64,000 nucleotides of DNA from an uncultured Eubacteriales bacterium (GTDB lineage Bacteria > Bacillota > Clostridia > Lachnospirales > Cellulosilyticaceae). Of this stretch, positions 45,209 through 55,721 are shown one piece after another. Under the pieces are notes generated by a model. The model did not search any database and was not told where the DNA came from. It worked only from the letters and a program-made list of their open reading frames with translations. Numbering within the stretch: position 1 is the stretch's first letter; every line of letters begins with the position of its first letter. The stretch covers positions 248,001-312,000 of the forward strand of contig URVM01000001.1 in the NCBI GenBank assembly GCA_900551325.1, read 5' to 3'. A program made the translations under genes and the position numbers.

Positions 45209-46927
45209 ATGCAATATTCAAAAAGTAATTTAACACGTAGCTTCGTAATGCGTTTTATTTTTCTTATTCTCCTTCCTTTTATTATAATATCTAGCTTTTT
45301 ACTTCATGTTTCTTATACTTCATCTCAAGCTGAAAATGAACGACTCCACACGGAGTTTGCTTCTCAAGTCGTTTATAATATTAATCAACAGTTTACTTTT
45401 GCTCAAAATGTTCCTAGATTAATTCTTCTTAATGATTCTGTTATTAATTTCTTCTCAAAACCTTATCAAGAAAAAATTGACTTAGAATATTATCGCACTC
45501 AAGTTTATGACTATTCTAAAATTACCAATGGCATTTCCTCTGATATTAAACTACGTATGTATATTGAAAACGAAACTGTGCCTTCTGGTTTTGGCATGTT
45601 CTATCACTTATCCGATATTCTACATATTCCAGCCATTAAATCTTTTTATGAAGATGATAACCAAGACTCTTGCTGGATAGATACTTCCTCTATTGTCTCT
45701 CAAGATTCATCTACTAACCAACTCAGCCTATACACTATAGACTCCTTTTGTTTTATGACTAAAATTTATGATGGTACTAAGCCTATTGGTATTGCCTTAA
45801 GCTATCTACCTAAGACTCTTTTAACTCAGCCTATTACTGCATCTCCTACTTCTAATATTGAATGTATCATTACTGACTCCAAACTCTTCTATAACTTTAC
45901 CCCCAAGCTTCTTTCCTCCTTGGAACTAGCTTCTATTTATAAACAAACTAATAATTTTTATACGGATAAGTACTATGTTGCCTCAAAGCATACTTCTCCA
46001 GAGCATCCTTTTGAAATTATTGTTATTACGCCACGTATTTCTAATCAATCTTTTAATATTTTAGTTTTATTTGTCTTTATACTCTTTATACTTATACTTT
46101 TTCTCTTTTTCATTTTATATAATCGTAAACTCATTCATGATATTCACTATTGTTTAGATGCATTAGACGAATCTATACAAAGTAACTTTACCACTACCCT
46201 TCATCTTAACCGTGATGATGAAATCTTTTATATTTCTTCTCGTATTAACTATTTAATCGAGAAAATCCGCAACTTAATAACCCTTACCATCAAACAAGAA
46301 GTATCTGCCAAAGAAAATCAACTTATCGCTCTTCAACATCAAATTAATCCTCATTTTTTGTATAATACAATGGATATTTTTTCCTCCCGTATGGAAGTTA
46401 ATGCCCTTTATGCTGAAAGTGATGCCATGAGCTGTTTTTGCTCTATGCTTCGTTACAACATTAATCACAATCAAATGCTTGCAACCATTGCTGATGAACT
46501 TGCTCAAGTTACCAATTATATTAATATCCAGAAATTACGTGAGATCCACATCTCTCTTATACTCAATGTCCCCGAAACACTTCTTCCTATTCCAATTATT
46601 AAATTTGTTTTACAACCTATTGTTGAAAATAGCTTTAAGTATCGCAAACCCAATAGTCCTCTTATTATTTCTATAAATATTTTTGAAAGCAATCAATTTA
46701 TTTATTTTAAAGTGCAAGACAATGGTACAGGATTGTCTGAATCTAAAATCAAGGAACTTAATCATTTGTTTAGTTCCTCCTATACAACACTTTCAAAGTC
46801 TCATCATAATATTGGTTTATCTAATATTAATGAAAGACTCAAATTATTCTATGGCCCCTCTCACCATATAGTTGCATCTATGGAGGATGATCAAACAACC
46901 TTTACCTTCTCAATTCCTCAAAAATAA
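45209..46927 (+). CDS. YesM-type sensor histidine kinase 2
   Basis: 572 residues. Membrane helices near 14-34 and 283-304 bracket the extracellular sensor, followed by a HAMP-like linker and the kinase with His382 in QINPHFLYNT; VQDNGTGLSESK and NIGLSNINERL are the ATP-site motifs. It is divergent from its regulator across only 50 bp, so its promoter must overlap the regulator gene or that short gap. GAGGTG lies 5 nt before the ATG. Confidence 0.92.
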   Translation: MQYSKSNLTRSFVMRFIFLILLPFIIISSFLLHVSYTSSQAENERLHTEFASQVVYNINQQFTFAQNVPRLILLNDSVINFFSKPYQEKIDLEYYRTQVYDYSKITNGISSDIKLRMYIENETVPSGFGMFYHLSDILHIPAIKSFYEDDNQDSCWIDTSSIVSQDSSTNQLSLYTIDSFCFMTKIYDGTKPIGIALSYLPKTLLTQPITASPTSNIECIITDSKLFYNFTPKLLSSLELASIYKQTNNFYTDKYYVASKHTSPEHPFEIIVITPRISNQSFNILVLFVFILFILILFLFFILYNRKLIHDIHYCLDALDESIQSNFTTTLHLNRDDEIFYISSRINYLIEKIRNLITLTIKQEVSAKENQLIALQHQINPHFLYNTMDIFSSRMEVNALYAESDAMSCFCSMLRYNINHNQMLATIADELAQVTNYINIQKLREIHISLILNVPETLLPIPIIKFVLQPIVENSFKYRKPNSPLIISINIFESNQFIYFKVQDNGTGLSESKIKELNHLFSSSYTTLSKSHHNIGLSNINERLKLFYGPSHHIVASMEDDQTTFTFSIPQK

Positions 46928-46953
46928 AAGCAGGCTAGGCCTGCCTTTATTTT
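46921..46953. terminator. Shared terminator between convergent genes
   Basis: AAAATAAAAGCAGGC and GCCTGCCTTTATTTT around a 3-nt loop. The stem begins inside the last codons of the kinase gene and ends at the stop of the solute-binding gene, so it can serve both. Confidence 0.8.
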
Positions 46954-48641
46954 TATTGATTAAACGGATGAGCAAATTTTAATCCGAGTTTTGCTTTGTT
47001 TTCTTGGAATAAAGTATTTTGATACTCTTCAAGTTGTTTTAGCCCTAATTTATCCATTTCAGCTAAAGCCTCTTTATATAAGGATTCACATTTTTCTGCT
47101 GAAGAAGCTGTAATAACTCTACCTAGTGCTTGTGTTTTGTATTCATTAATACGGGCAAGAATAGCTGCTTCTTCACTTCCCCCCTCTGGTGCAACATCTG
47201 TAAAACATTTATCATCATATATTAGCACTTGTGGGTCTCTTGTACGTGCTGTAATATCTTCTCCCCAAACCTTTTCCTCATCTAGGTTGAATGTCCCTTG
47301 TATAAAGGTATAATCTGTTAACCATCCTATACCATCTCCATATGTTGCATTATACTCTGTTGGATTTTCAGCTTCTAGTTTAACTCTTTCTGGGTTACGT
47401 ACTACCTTACCATCTTCAATAGTATAGCCGTCCATACCATAGATAGCATTATAAATTGCTTCTTCTTGTGACAAGAATGATAAAAGTTGAATAGCACGAT
47501 CTGGTTTACTTGTATTTTTATTAATAAGGGTTGCAGTCCATCCACCATTGCTCTTTGCAGGTACAGCTACGGAGTCATGATTATCTCCTTTTATAAGGCC
47601 TGCATAAAGATACTTAGCATTTGGATCTGCTGCATATAGGCTAGCTCTTGTACTAGATACATTAGTCCATCTTGTTGTTGCAAAAAATTGACCTGCTGCT
47701 GATTTTTGTTTGATTTGATCTGGGCTCATTGTAAAGGTTTCATCAGTCATTAAGCCTTCTCTATACATTTGATTTAAGAAAAGTACTGACTCTAAAAACT
47801 CTGGTGTACGATAAATAGATTGGAATTTACCATCTTTATCTTCTTGAGATGATCCAAATTGTTCTGCTATTTGTTCTGCAAGGTAATCTGTCATAAGTCC
47901 CATATATGGTACTACTTTATTCCCGTTATAAGTAATATCTGCTTCTTTTACTTTTCTAAGTGTATTTAAAAAGCCCTCTTTTGTACGTAAATCCTCATAA
48001 CTTGCACCTATTTGTTTCATAATATCGTCTCTAACAAAGTTTTGATTATGTGTCTCAAAGTAACCATTATTATCTGCTATATTATCATTTCCATAATAGA
48101 AGTTGCATATTGAATACCAATTACCATCTTTAGCTGTATACCACTCTTTTTCTGATTGAGGTGCATAAAGTTCTGGTGCATACTTTTTGGATAGTTCATT
48201 AAGTGGAAGTACCATACCATTATTTTCTAATAACTTTCTTTCTGTTGAACTTGCTTGAACAGTAATAATATCTGGCAACTGATTAGTCTTAATAAGTACA
48301 TTTAATTTATCAACATCTCCTGTTTGAAACTCAATTTTAATACCTGTTTCTTCATAAATCCATTTATCCGTTAAGTTTACTTCTGGATTAAACTTCTTTC
48401 CATACCAATCATAGGCAACAAACCATTTAATTGTGTGCTCTGATGTGTCCGTTTTCCAACTAGGGCTTGCAAGTTTTATTTCTTCTGTATCTTTTGATTC
48501 AGCTGTTTCTTCTTTTTTCTCTTCTTTTGTCACTGCCTCAGCTAATTTTTTCTGCTCTACTTGCTTCGTACTACATCCCATAATACCTGTTGTAGCCATT
48601 AAAGTTGCTACTAATAAACTTAGCCATCTTCTTTTTTTCAT
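46953..48641 (-). CDS. Extracellular solute-binding lipoprotein 2
   Basis: 562 residues with a signal peptide and lipobox (TTGIMGC, lipidated Cys at about 23). A Glu/Lys-rich tether precedes a large two-lobed solute-binding domain of the LplA group. It is last in its operon, after both permeases, the reverse of transporter 1. The substrate is inferred to be a plant oligosaccharide from the neighbouring DUF4838 gene. Confidence 0.92.
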   Translation of the reverse strand: MKKRRWLSLLVATLMATTGIMGCSTKQVEQKKLAEAVTKEEKKEETAESKDTEEIKLASPSWKTDTSEHTIKWFVAYDWYGKKFNPEVNLTDKWIYEETGIKIEFQTGDVDKLNVLIKTNQLPDIITVQASSTERKLLENNGMVLPLNELSKKYAPELYAPQSEKEWYTAKDGNWYSICNFYYGNDNIADNNGYFETHNQNFVRDDIMKQIGASYEDLRTKEGFLNTLRKVKEADITYNGNKVVPYMGLMTDYLAEQIAEQFGSSQEDKDGKFQSIYRTPEFLESVLFLNQMYREGLMTDETFTMSPDQIKQKSAAGQFFATTRWTNVSSTRASLYAADPNAKYLYAGLIKGDNHDSVAVPAKSNGGWTATLINKNTSKPDRAIQLLSFLSQEEAIYNAIYGMDGYTIEDGKVVRNPERVKLEAENPTEYNATYGDGIGWLTDYTFIQGTFNLDEEKVWGEDITARTRDPQVLIYDDKCFTDVAPEGGSEEAAILARINEYKTQALGRVITASSAEKCESLYKEALAEMDKLGLKQLEEYQNTLFQENKAKLGLKFAHPFNQ

Positions 48642-48660
48642 TTTCTTTCCCCCTCAATAA

Positions 48661-49554
48661 TTATTCTTTTACTGCTCCCATAGTAAAACCTTTTGCAAAA
48701 TACTTTTGTAAAAATGGATATACGGTTATGATTGGCAAAGCTGTTACAATCATTGTCGCCATTTTAATAACTTGGGGTGTTAATTTCGTTGCTTGTTCTG
48801 GAATAGTTGTTACTGTGGCACTTCCTAATCTACTAGCAACTGCAGGGTCTGTAATGACTTTTTTAAGAAATAATTGTATTGTTTGTAATTCTTGTGAATT
48901 GGTGTACATCATAGAGTCGAAATAAGAATTCCAATGCCCTACTAAAGTAAAGAGGGCAATAGTTGCTAAAACTGGTTTGGAAAGTGGGATAATAATAGAT
49001 AAGAAAATGCGATATTCTGATGCGCCATCTATCTTGGCAGATTCTACTAAGGATTGAGATATTTCTCTTATAAAAGATTGAATAATAATCATATTGTAAG
49101 CACTAAATAACCCTGGTATGATATATACCCAAAAGCTATCAAAAAGTCCTAACCCATTGATTAAAATAAAGTATGGAATAAGGCCTCCATTAAAAAACAT
49201 AGTAATCATAATAAAGGGTATATAAAACTTTTTGAATTTTAATCCAGGTCTTGTAATAGCGTAAGCTGTCATAGCTGTAAAAAACAGACTTGTAGCTGTA
49301 CCTATTATACATTTTAAAATCGTTATCCAAAAAGCTTGCAAAATAGTATTATCACTAAAAACAGCTTGATAGTTACTAAGAGTAAACTTTCTAGGCCAAA
49401 AGTATACTCCCCCTCTCATATAATCTTGCCCTTCATTCAGTGATCCTACAAGCACATACCATAAAGGATATAGCATAATAAACATCATAAAGATGGTTAA
49501 ACATATATTAATATAGTCAAACGTATTCTTCTTTGTTTTAATTAATTTCTTCAT
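48661..49554 (-). CDS. Carbohydrate ABC transporter permease 2 (LplC type)
   Basis: I choose the ATG at 49554 (297 residues) because AGGAGGAG is correctly spaced. An in-frame ATG at 49590 would overlap the upstream gene. Six membrane helices, coupling motif ESAKIDGASEYRIFLSI, and the C-terminus PFLQKYFAKGFTMGAVKE, very like the permease at 10635. Confidence 0.92.
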   Translation of the reverse strand: MKKLIKTKKNTFDYINICLTIFMMFIMLYPLWYVLVGSLNEGQDYMRGGVYFWPRKFTLSNYQAVFSDNTILQAFWITILKCIIGTATSLFFTAMTAYAITRPGLKFKKFYIPFIMITMFFNGGLIPYFILINGLGLFDSFWVYIIPGLFSAYNMIIIQSFIREISQSLVESAKIDGASEYRIFLSIIIPLSKPVLATIALFTLVGHWNSYFDSMMYTNSQELQTIQLFLKKVITDPAVASRLGSATVTTIPEQATKLTPQVIKMATMIVTALPIITVYPFLQKYFAKGFTMGAVKE

Positions 49555-49565
49555 ATCATCTCCTC

Positions 49566-50471
49566 CTAAAATAAGCCTTTCCCTACACATTTTTTAGAAA
49601 GCTTATTAGCCATCAACATAAGTCCCACTGATATGATAGATTTTAAAATACCCACAGCAGTAGCATAAGACATTCTTGACTGCTTAATACCAACTTTGTA
49701 TACATATGTATCAATGGTCTCACTAAACTGTAAGTTAAGAGGATTTTGTAATAAGATAATTTGTTCATAACCTGTATTTAATATAGCACTTATCTGAAAG
49801 ATAAACATAATAATAATAGTTCCTATAATACATGGTAAAGTAATATAACAAATTTTTTGAAAGCGATTACATCCATCTACTGTTGCCGCTTCATAAAGCT
49901 GTTGGTCAACACCAGATATAGCTGCTACATAAATAATAGACCCAAACCCTACATTCTTAATAATATTTAAGATAGTAAAAATAATATAAAAATAATTACC
50001 TTTAGCCATAAAATTAATAGGTTCATCAGCCATTCCTATTAATTGAAACATATCACTTAAAACTCCCCCTGGTGCTAATACTTCCAGCATAATACCACCA
50101 AATATTACCCATGATAGAAAATGTGGCAAGTAAGAAACTGTTTGTGCTATTTTCTTTAACTTATTACTATAGAGTTCATTTAATATAAGCGCTAACAATA
50201 TAGGTGCTGGAAAAGCAAGTAGTAATCCAAGTCCATTAATCATAACCGTATTTTTTAGTGTGTTAAATAGTGTAGGATCATTTAAAAATTCTTTAAAGTA
50301 CTTTAACCCTACCCATTCAGAAGATGTCATTGTAGACAAAATATTATAGTCTTTAAAAGCAATGATAACCCCATACATAGGTATATAGGCAAAAACTGCT
50401 AAAAAGATAATACTAGGTATAATCATACTCTGCATTTGCCATTGATCTTTATTCCACGCCCTTCCTTTCAC
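49566..50471 (-). CDS. Carbohydrate ABC transporter permease 2 (LplB type)
   Basis: 301 residues, six membrane helices, coupling motif LYEAATVDGCNRFQKICYIT. First gene of the operon, followed 11 nt later by the LplC-type permease. The divergent DUF4838 gene begins 238 bp away. The shared ATPase is presumably encoded elsewhere. Confidence 0.92.
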   Translation of the reverse strand: MKGRAWNKDQWQMQSMIIPSIIFLAVFAYIPMYGVIIAFKDYNILSTMTSSEWVGLKYFKEFLNDPTLFNTLKNTVMINGLGLLLAFPAPILLALILNELYSNKLKKIAQTVSYLPHFLSWVIFGGIMLEVLAPGGVLSDMFQLIGMADEPINFMAKGNYFYIIFTILNIIKNVGFGSIIYVAAISGVDQQLYEAATVDGCNRFQKICYITLPCIIGTIIIMFIFQISAILNTGYEQIILLQNPLNLQFSETIDTYVYKVGIKQSRMSYATAVGILKSIISVGLMLMANKLSKKCVGKGLF

Positions 50472-50709
50472 AATCTCCCCCTCTTTTCCGCTATAATTAT
50501 TTTTTGTGCATTTATTATTGATTTATCTAAATTATACATTTAATTTTATCTATTATGAATATCATTTTTTATCTTTACATGATTATTTTTATCAACCTTC
50601 ACATATTTTTACTTAATTTCCATCACCTAATCGTAATTTATAACATTGCCTCTCTTTCTCTTTTCTTCCATAATAGAAGCATCTTAAATTTATCCAAGGA
50701 GGCCTATTT

Positions 50710-52458
50710 ATGTTTATTAGCAATGACACGCAAATTATTATTCACGATTCCTTTAAGGAAACAACAACTCAGTTTGCCCAAAGTGAACTTGTTTCTTATT
50801 GGTCTAAAATATTTAATCCCCATTCATCTAGCACCCTTACTCCTCTTCCTATTTTCTTTACTCAAGTTACTGACTTACCTTTTGATAGTTACACCATTTC
50901 TATTTCAGATACTTCTATTACCATATGTTCTCCTTTAGGTCGTGGTATTCTCTATGGTGTCTATGAACTCCTAAAATTAATAGGTTGCATCTTTATCTTT
51001 CCTTCACCAGAGCATCAATATATTCCTACCCTATCAAGCTTTGAACTGCCTCCTCAAACCATTACAAAAAAACCTTCTTTAGAATTTCGTGGCCTTTGCC
51101 TGTATCAAGTTTCAGCGAGTACACTTACCGAAGCCCTTCACATGATTGATTATATGGGAAAGAATCATTACAACTTCTTACTTACTTCTATGAATAAAGA
51201 TGATGAGGCTATAGGAGGTTTTCAAGATATTCACTGGAAAGATGTTGGAGAAAAACTTTATCCTGAACTTGTTAAAAGAGGCATTGTTATTGATATGAGT
51301 GAACACTCTACTGACTACTTTTTCCCCAGAGATAAATGGTTTAAAGAACATCCTGAATGGTTTGCGCTTATAGACGGGGCACGTATCCCTCTCCAAATCT
51401 GTTATTCCAACGAAGATGCTATTGCTGAATATATCCATAGTTATTGTGAATTTGTAAAAAAACATAATGATTTTCAATTTATTGGTATTTGGCCCCTAGA
51501 TGGTGGTGGCTACTGTCAATGTGACAACTGTAAAGATCCACTTACAGTTTTATGTGTTAACGAAAGAATTGCTGAAGCTATTGGTAAAATACGTCCTGAC
51601 CTTACTGTAGAGCATCTTGCCTACACACCACAAAGTCTTTCTTGTCCTGACCATGAAATTCCTAATAATATGGCTGTTCTTGTTTGTGATATTCAAGATA
51701 CTTTAGCCTACAAGTGGGGTATGAAAGCCTATTCAAAAGGTGGTGCTTTTTATTTTGATTATCATACAGGTGATAACTATCGGTTTCGTTCCCATGTGTG
51801 GCTAAATCCTGTTTACTGCAAAAAAATAGTGAACACCTTTGTTCACTATCGCTATCGTGGCATTATTTCACTTTATTTACCTATTACCAGCTGGTGGCAA
51901 TCTAGTATTAATTATTATTATTTATCACTAGCCTACTATAATCCTTGTTTTGATTTAGAGGAAGAAACTAGTAAACTTGCTCGTATGCTTTTTGGTACAC
52001 TAAATGGTGACACCCTTACTCAAGCATTATTAATTACCATGACCAAGCTTCAAGATCAAACCCTTTGGAGTCGTTTCCCCCACAAACCCCAGCATCATCC
52101 AGAGCATATTTGTAATCGCAACACTTATTCTGATGCACTTCATCTGGAGGCTTATCAACGTACTTATAATACAATTTGCCAACTTATTGAGTCTATAGAC
52201 TTAAACTCTATGACACATCATGAACGCTATCAGCTAGAACTTTTTAAAGCTTACTTAGCATTGCAAAAACTCTTTTTTGAGTGTGTAGATCAATTTAATT
52301 TTGAAACGGATAGTCCTGATACAGTAACCCCTTATTTTAATATGCTTGAAGACTTGCAACAAAAATGGGGAAATGTATTTATTTCACCTGATTATGCTAA
52401 ATGGCGTATTGTGGGAAGGGATAATTTGTTGGATCCTAAAAAGACAGATGCAGTATAG
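50710..52458 (+). CDS. DUF4838-type alpha-glucuronidase-like glycosidase
   Basis: 582 residues. The first 110 resemble the N-terminal domain of alpha-glucuronidases (GRGILYGVYELLKLIGC). The rest matches the DUF4838 type: SLEFRGLCLYQ, then a barrel region with WPLDGGGYCQCDNC, which carries a three-Cys cluster. No signal peptide is present. The location beside a sugar transporter and YesMN pair suggests it cleaves the imported uronyl or related glycoside; activity has not been shown for most of this family. AAGGAGG precedes the ATG. Confidence 0.75.
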   Translation: MFISNDTQIIIHDSFKETTTQFAQSELVSYWSKIFNPHSSSTLTPLPIFFTQVTDLPFDSYTISISDTSITICSPLGRGILYGVYELLKLIGCIFIFPSPEHQYIPTLSSFELPPQTITKKPSLEFRGLCLYQVSASTLTEALHMIDYMGKNHYNFLLTSMNKDDEAIGGFQDIHWKDVGEKLYPELVKRGIVIDMSEHSTDYFFPRDKWFKEHPEWFALIDGARIPLQICYSNEDAIAEYIHSYCEFVKKHNDFQFIGIWPLDGGGYCQCDNCKDPLTVLCVNERIAEAIGKIRPDLTVEHLAYTPQSLSCPDHEIPNNMAVLVCDIQDTLAYKWGMKAYSKGGAFYFDYHTGDNYRFRSHVWLNPVYCKKIVNTFVHYRYRGIISLYLPITSWWQSSINYYYLSLAYYNPCFDLEEETSKLARMLFGTLNGDTLTQALLITMTKLQDQTLWSRFPHKPQHHPEHICNRNTYSDALHLEAYQRTYNTICQLIESIDLNSMTHHERYQLELFKAYLALQKLFFECVDQFNFETDSPDTVTPYFNMLEDLQQKWGNVFISPDYAKWRIVGRDNLLDPKKTDAV

Positions 52459-52497
52459 CAAGTTAATAATATATTGGGAATAGGGTCGAATAACTGT

Positions 52498-52743
52498 CTC
52501 TTACTTAGTTTTCTTTGGCGTCAGTGCGGGGGTGCATTCTCCTTCAGCTTCCACTTCCAGTAGCTAAGAGGCTGTAAACTCGGGAATCGCAAGAACGCCA
52601 GAAACTTGCTTCGCTTCAAACAGTCTGGCTAAAACCCTTGCCCATCCACTCGTTAACATCCTCTAAGCCACCTCCATAAGCCGCTTCCGGAGAACGCACC
52701 CCCACCCTGCCACCTTTCAGTATATAGGAAGAGACAGTCATTC
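52498..52743. repeat. TIR-bounded ~260-bp repeat, copy 3
   Basis: GAATAACTGTCTCTT (52498-52512) and AAGAGACAGTCATTC (52729-52743). The interior is closer to copy 1 than copy 2 (for example CTCGGGAATCGCAAG). It begins 40 bp after the DUF4838 stop. Confidence 0.85.
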
Positions 52744-53262
52744 TAATCTACTCCTCTCGGCAAGTCTTATCTTTTTTAGGGTGAATCTACAAAGAGAAAC
52801 TCTCCTTCTTTGCTAAATAACCACTTATCCCCTATGCAAAAGCTACTATATGCATACAAGAAAAAAACTGCGGATACTTCTGTATTTTAGGTAACTTAAA
52901 TGTATCATATCCAAACTTTACTACTGTGTAGAGTTTGTAATTAAATTGTGTCTAAATTGTCCGGGCCTGTCACCATTACAAAAGTGTTAACTTTTGTTTG
53001 CTAATTTTACCCTCCTAAATTCATTTTATAGTATTTATATCAGCACGTATAAAACTACGTATTGCTCTTTAGTAGAAGTATAAAATACATCCTGGATATT
53101 GTGACACGTATGAATGTCTACCAGCTTGCTTACCAAATATTTTTTAAATATAAAAAGAGCTTAACTCCTTGATAAATAAGGTGTTAAGCTCTTTCACTCC
53201 GAATGGAGGTGAACCTTTGTGATTCTATCCACCATTTTTACATTACTTTCATTTAAGTTAGA
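52744..53262. other. Intergenic region at the edge of the island
   Basis: No gene recognised. 52840-52890 has a faded resemblance to the GCTGCC hairpin (AAAGCTAC...GGATACTTCTGTATTTT). A minus-strand terminator lies at 53154-53194. Confidence 0.4.
53148..53194 (-). terminator. Terminator of the 53263-54450 gene
   Basis: AAAGAGCTTAACACCTT and AAGGAGTTAAGCTCTTT on the minus strand enclose an 8-nt loop and are followed by TTATATTT, about 70 nt after the gene end. Confidence 0.75.
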
Positions 53263-54450
53263 CTACTTATTATCGATTATGAGGCTTATTAAGTTGTATA
53301 AATTTATCTTTCTTACTAACTTATCACCATAGCCCTTTATAATTATCCTACCAATCACACTCATCAATACTGCAACTATTACTATATACATAATAGTCAC
53401 CCCTTTATTGAATACTGCTATATTTCGTCTTAACTTTCCACTTTCCTCTATGAAATCTTGCCTTGTTTTAAATCTTTCTTTTATTTCATATACAGAATTA
53501 ATTACTTGACCTTTTGAATTAGTTAATAGCGAAAAGTATTTATTATCTGTACTAGTTAACACAATGCCTCCATTTTCTTCTAATATTACCTGTAAATTAT
53601 CGCCACTTTTACTTTTATTTATATTTGCACCTACCTTATTTTGAACTCTTACAACTGCTACTTCATCACCCGTAACTTTATCCACCACCTCATATCGACC
53701 ACCATATTCTACAATTTCTAAATCTACACCTGTTATTAGCTCTACTTTATCTTTACTATTTGGCTTTATTAAGAGTTTGCTATCATTTTGTTCAAATGCA
53801 TTAACATCTACAGTTCCTTCTATTATAAATTTTGCATTTTTAGGATGATCTATTTTATAACTAGTGAATTGTATGCTGAGAGTTAAAATAAGAGTTATCA
53901 AAGTTATAACAGGTGCTATTAATCCTAATGTTGCTCTGAGAAATCCTAACTCTTTTTCTAAATTCATCAATCTTGCTTTAATTATTTTATGTAATGTCCT
54001 TTTTTCTTCTTCAGCAAAAGTACCCCCAATTTCTTTCTCTAATAAAATAATATTTGGTTCTTTCTCTATTCTTTTTATACCCTTGCATTTTTGAATATGT
54101 TTTAATTCAATCTCTCTTATTCTGTCATATATATCCCCTTGTATTTGTATCCCAGAACTTTTCTGTTTAGATGATATAGAAGTATCATTCATTTTATTAA
54201 CCATAGCTGTTTCAACATTTTCACAACTATTATCTTGATTATTTTGCTCCTTGTTTGACATATCTCCTTTTATTTGTGTCTCAGGATTTTTCTCTTTAGG
54301 TGTTATAGACGTATCATTTATTTTATTCCCCATAGGGGTTTTAATATTTTTATACGTATTATTGTTGCTGTTTTGCTTATTTTTTGTATTATTCCCCTTC
54401 TTCCTTGATTTCTTACTTTCTATATTATTACTTTGCTTATTTGATTTCAT
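53263..54450 (-). CDS. Membrane protein with duplicated low-complexity N-terminus
   Basis: 395 residues of unknown family. Residues 1-30 are Lys/Asn-rich. Two imperfect ~40-residue units follow, each built on the pattern N-x-INDTSI...IQGD (NKINDTSITPKEKNPETQIK and NKMNDTSISSKQKSSGIQIQ). A helical stretch and a membrane helix (about 172-192) come next, then a beta-rich extracytoplasmic region and a second helix (about 353-373). GAGGAG precedes the ATG. It lies in the island between the repeat and the recombinase remnant. Confidence 0.7.
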   Translation of the reverse strand: MKSNKQSNNIESKKSRKKGNNTKNKQNSNNNTYKNIKTPMGNKINDTSITPKEKNPETQIKGDMSNKEQNNQDNSCENVETAMVNKMNDTSISSKQKSSGIQIQGDIYDRIREIELKHIQKCKGIKRIEKEPNIILLEKEIGGTFAEEEKRTLHKIIKARLMNLEKELGFLRATLGLIAPVITLITLILTLSIQFTSYKIDHPKNAKFIIEGTVDVNAFEQNDSKLLIKPNSKDKVELITGVDLEIVEYGGRYEVVDKVTGDEVAVVRVQNKVGANINKSKSGDNLQVILEENGGIVLTSTDNKYFSLLTNSKGQVINSVYEIKERFKTRQDFIEESGKLRRNIAVFNKGVTIMYIVIVAVLMSVIGRIIIKGYGDKLVRKINLYNLISLIIDNK

Positions 54451-54508
54451 AGTTTGCTCCTCATTTTGTAATGTATGTATATTTTTTATTTTATTGCATT
54501 TTTAAAAT

Positions 54509-55423
54509 TTATTCAAACTTTAATTCACTTCTTTTGCGTATTACAAACAATTCCCATATAATTTTGCCATCAAAAATGGCCATGTTGAATTTTACTTCAA
54601 CATGGTCTCTATACACTACTACCTCTTCTACAAAATCTCTTATGAACTGCTTACACTGTGGTAAGTCTCATTCCATTACATACTTCTTCATATCTTTCAC
54701 CATTTCTTTAACCTAATCCTCTGTAACCTCTGTAGCTACTTCTTGCTTTGCCTCTGAGCTCACCGTTACAATTTCAGCTTCAAGGTTAATCTTAATATCT
54801 TCTATCTAATTCATCTTATCTTTGAGTACTTGGCTGTTCATTCCTTCCATAATTGCACTGATGATGTTATTAATTTCTTTATCTGTTAGTTCTACCTTTA
54901 CTTGTAAGGCTTGTAGTCTGTCTTCTTCTTACTTTTCCTCTCGTACTAGCTTTCGATTCACACGCCCTACAATTTCAGGTATGGCTTCATCACTTAATAG
55001 CCTTGTCTCTAATTCACTTAAGAGATAATTGACCTTAGCTTTTCTGGTAACCTTTCTTGTGTCATAATCTTTTTTACTCTCTGAAAATCATCTTTACTGA
55101 TGATGGTTAGCATATCTTCTTCTATTTAAATAATCTCATCTTCACTTTTCTTAACAGTACTGTTCTGTTTTCTCTCTATATTCTTATCTGCATACTAATT
55201 AAATACATAGGTTTCACAATACTTTTCATTACAAAATATCTTATTAAATCCACTTTTGAAGAACTCTGTTCCTTTCTATTTTATACCTAATTTGTTCAGC
55301 TCATTTACAATATCAATGTACATAAATCCTTCCCAATAATGTTTAAAAATTAATCTTACTATCAGAACTTCTGTTCGTTTATAATGTAGCTTTATCTTTT
55401 TCAGCATCATATTTGTTTGTTAT
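54509..55423 (-). pseudogene. Decayed large serine recombinase
   Basis: The reverse strand reads as the recombinase domain and C-terminal part of a large serine recombinase: TEVLIVRLIFKHYWEGF, DIVNELNKLGIK, FNKIFCNEKYCETYVFN, then a coiled-coil region and a C-terminus VVVYRDHVEVKFNMAIFDGK. At least seven in-frame stops interrupt it (four TAG, two TAA, one TGA), plus frameshifts near 55400 and 55040. The catalytic resolvase domain and most of the zinc ribbon are not visible. It marks a past integration event. Confidence 0.75.
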
Positions 55424-55721
55424 TAGCTCATTAAGTATTTATTAAACTATTTTCAATTTTATAATATCAAAAATACAAATATCCTTTTATGTATAAATTG
55501 TCCCTCATTTCTTGGTTAACAGCTATCTATTACCTTTATCATTTAATACATTACCATTGTGGTTATTGTACCTTCCTCAATATCCCTAGCAACCTCCTTA
55601 AAATTAATTAAAGCAGCCATCTTTTATATAGGTAGCTGCTTCCTAGTTACAATATATACTTATTTTTCCAACATTTCATTTTAAAACCTAAAACATTTAA
55701 CTTTATTGTACTGATATAAAC

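Noticed and set aside
54509..55423. Recombinase kept functional by stop-codon readthrough
   Set aside because: Stops of all three kinds plus frameshifts and a missing catalytic domain indicate ordinary decay.
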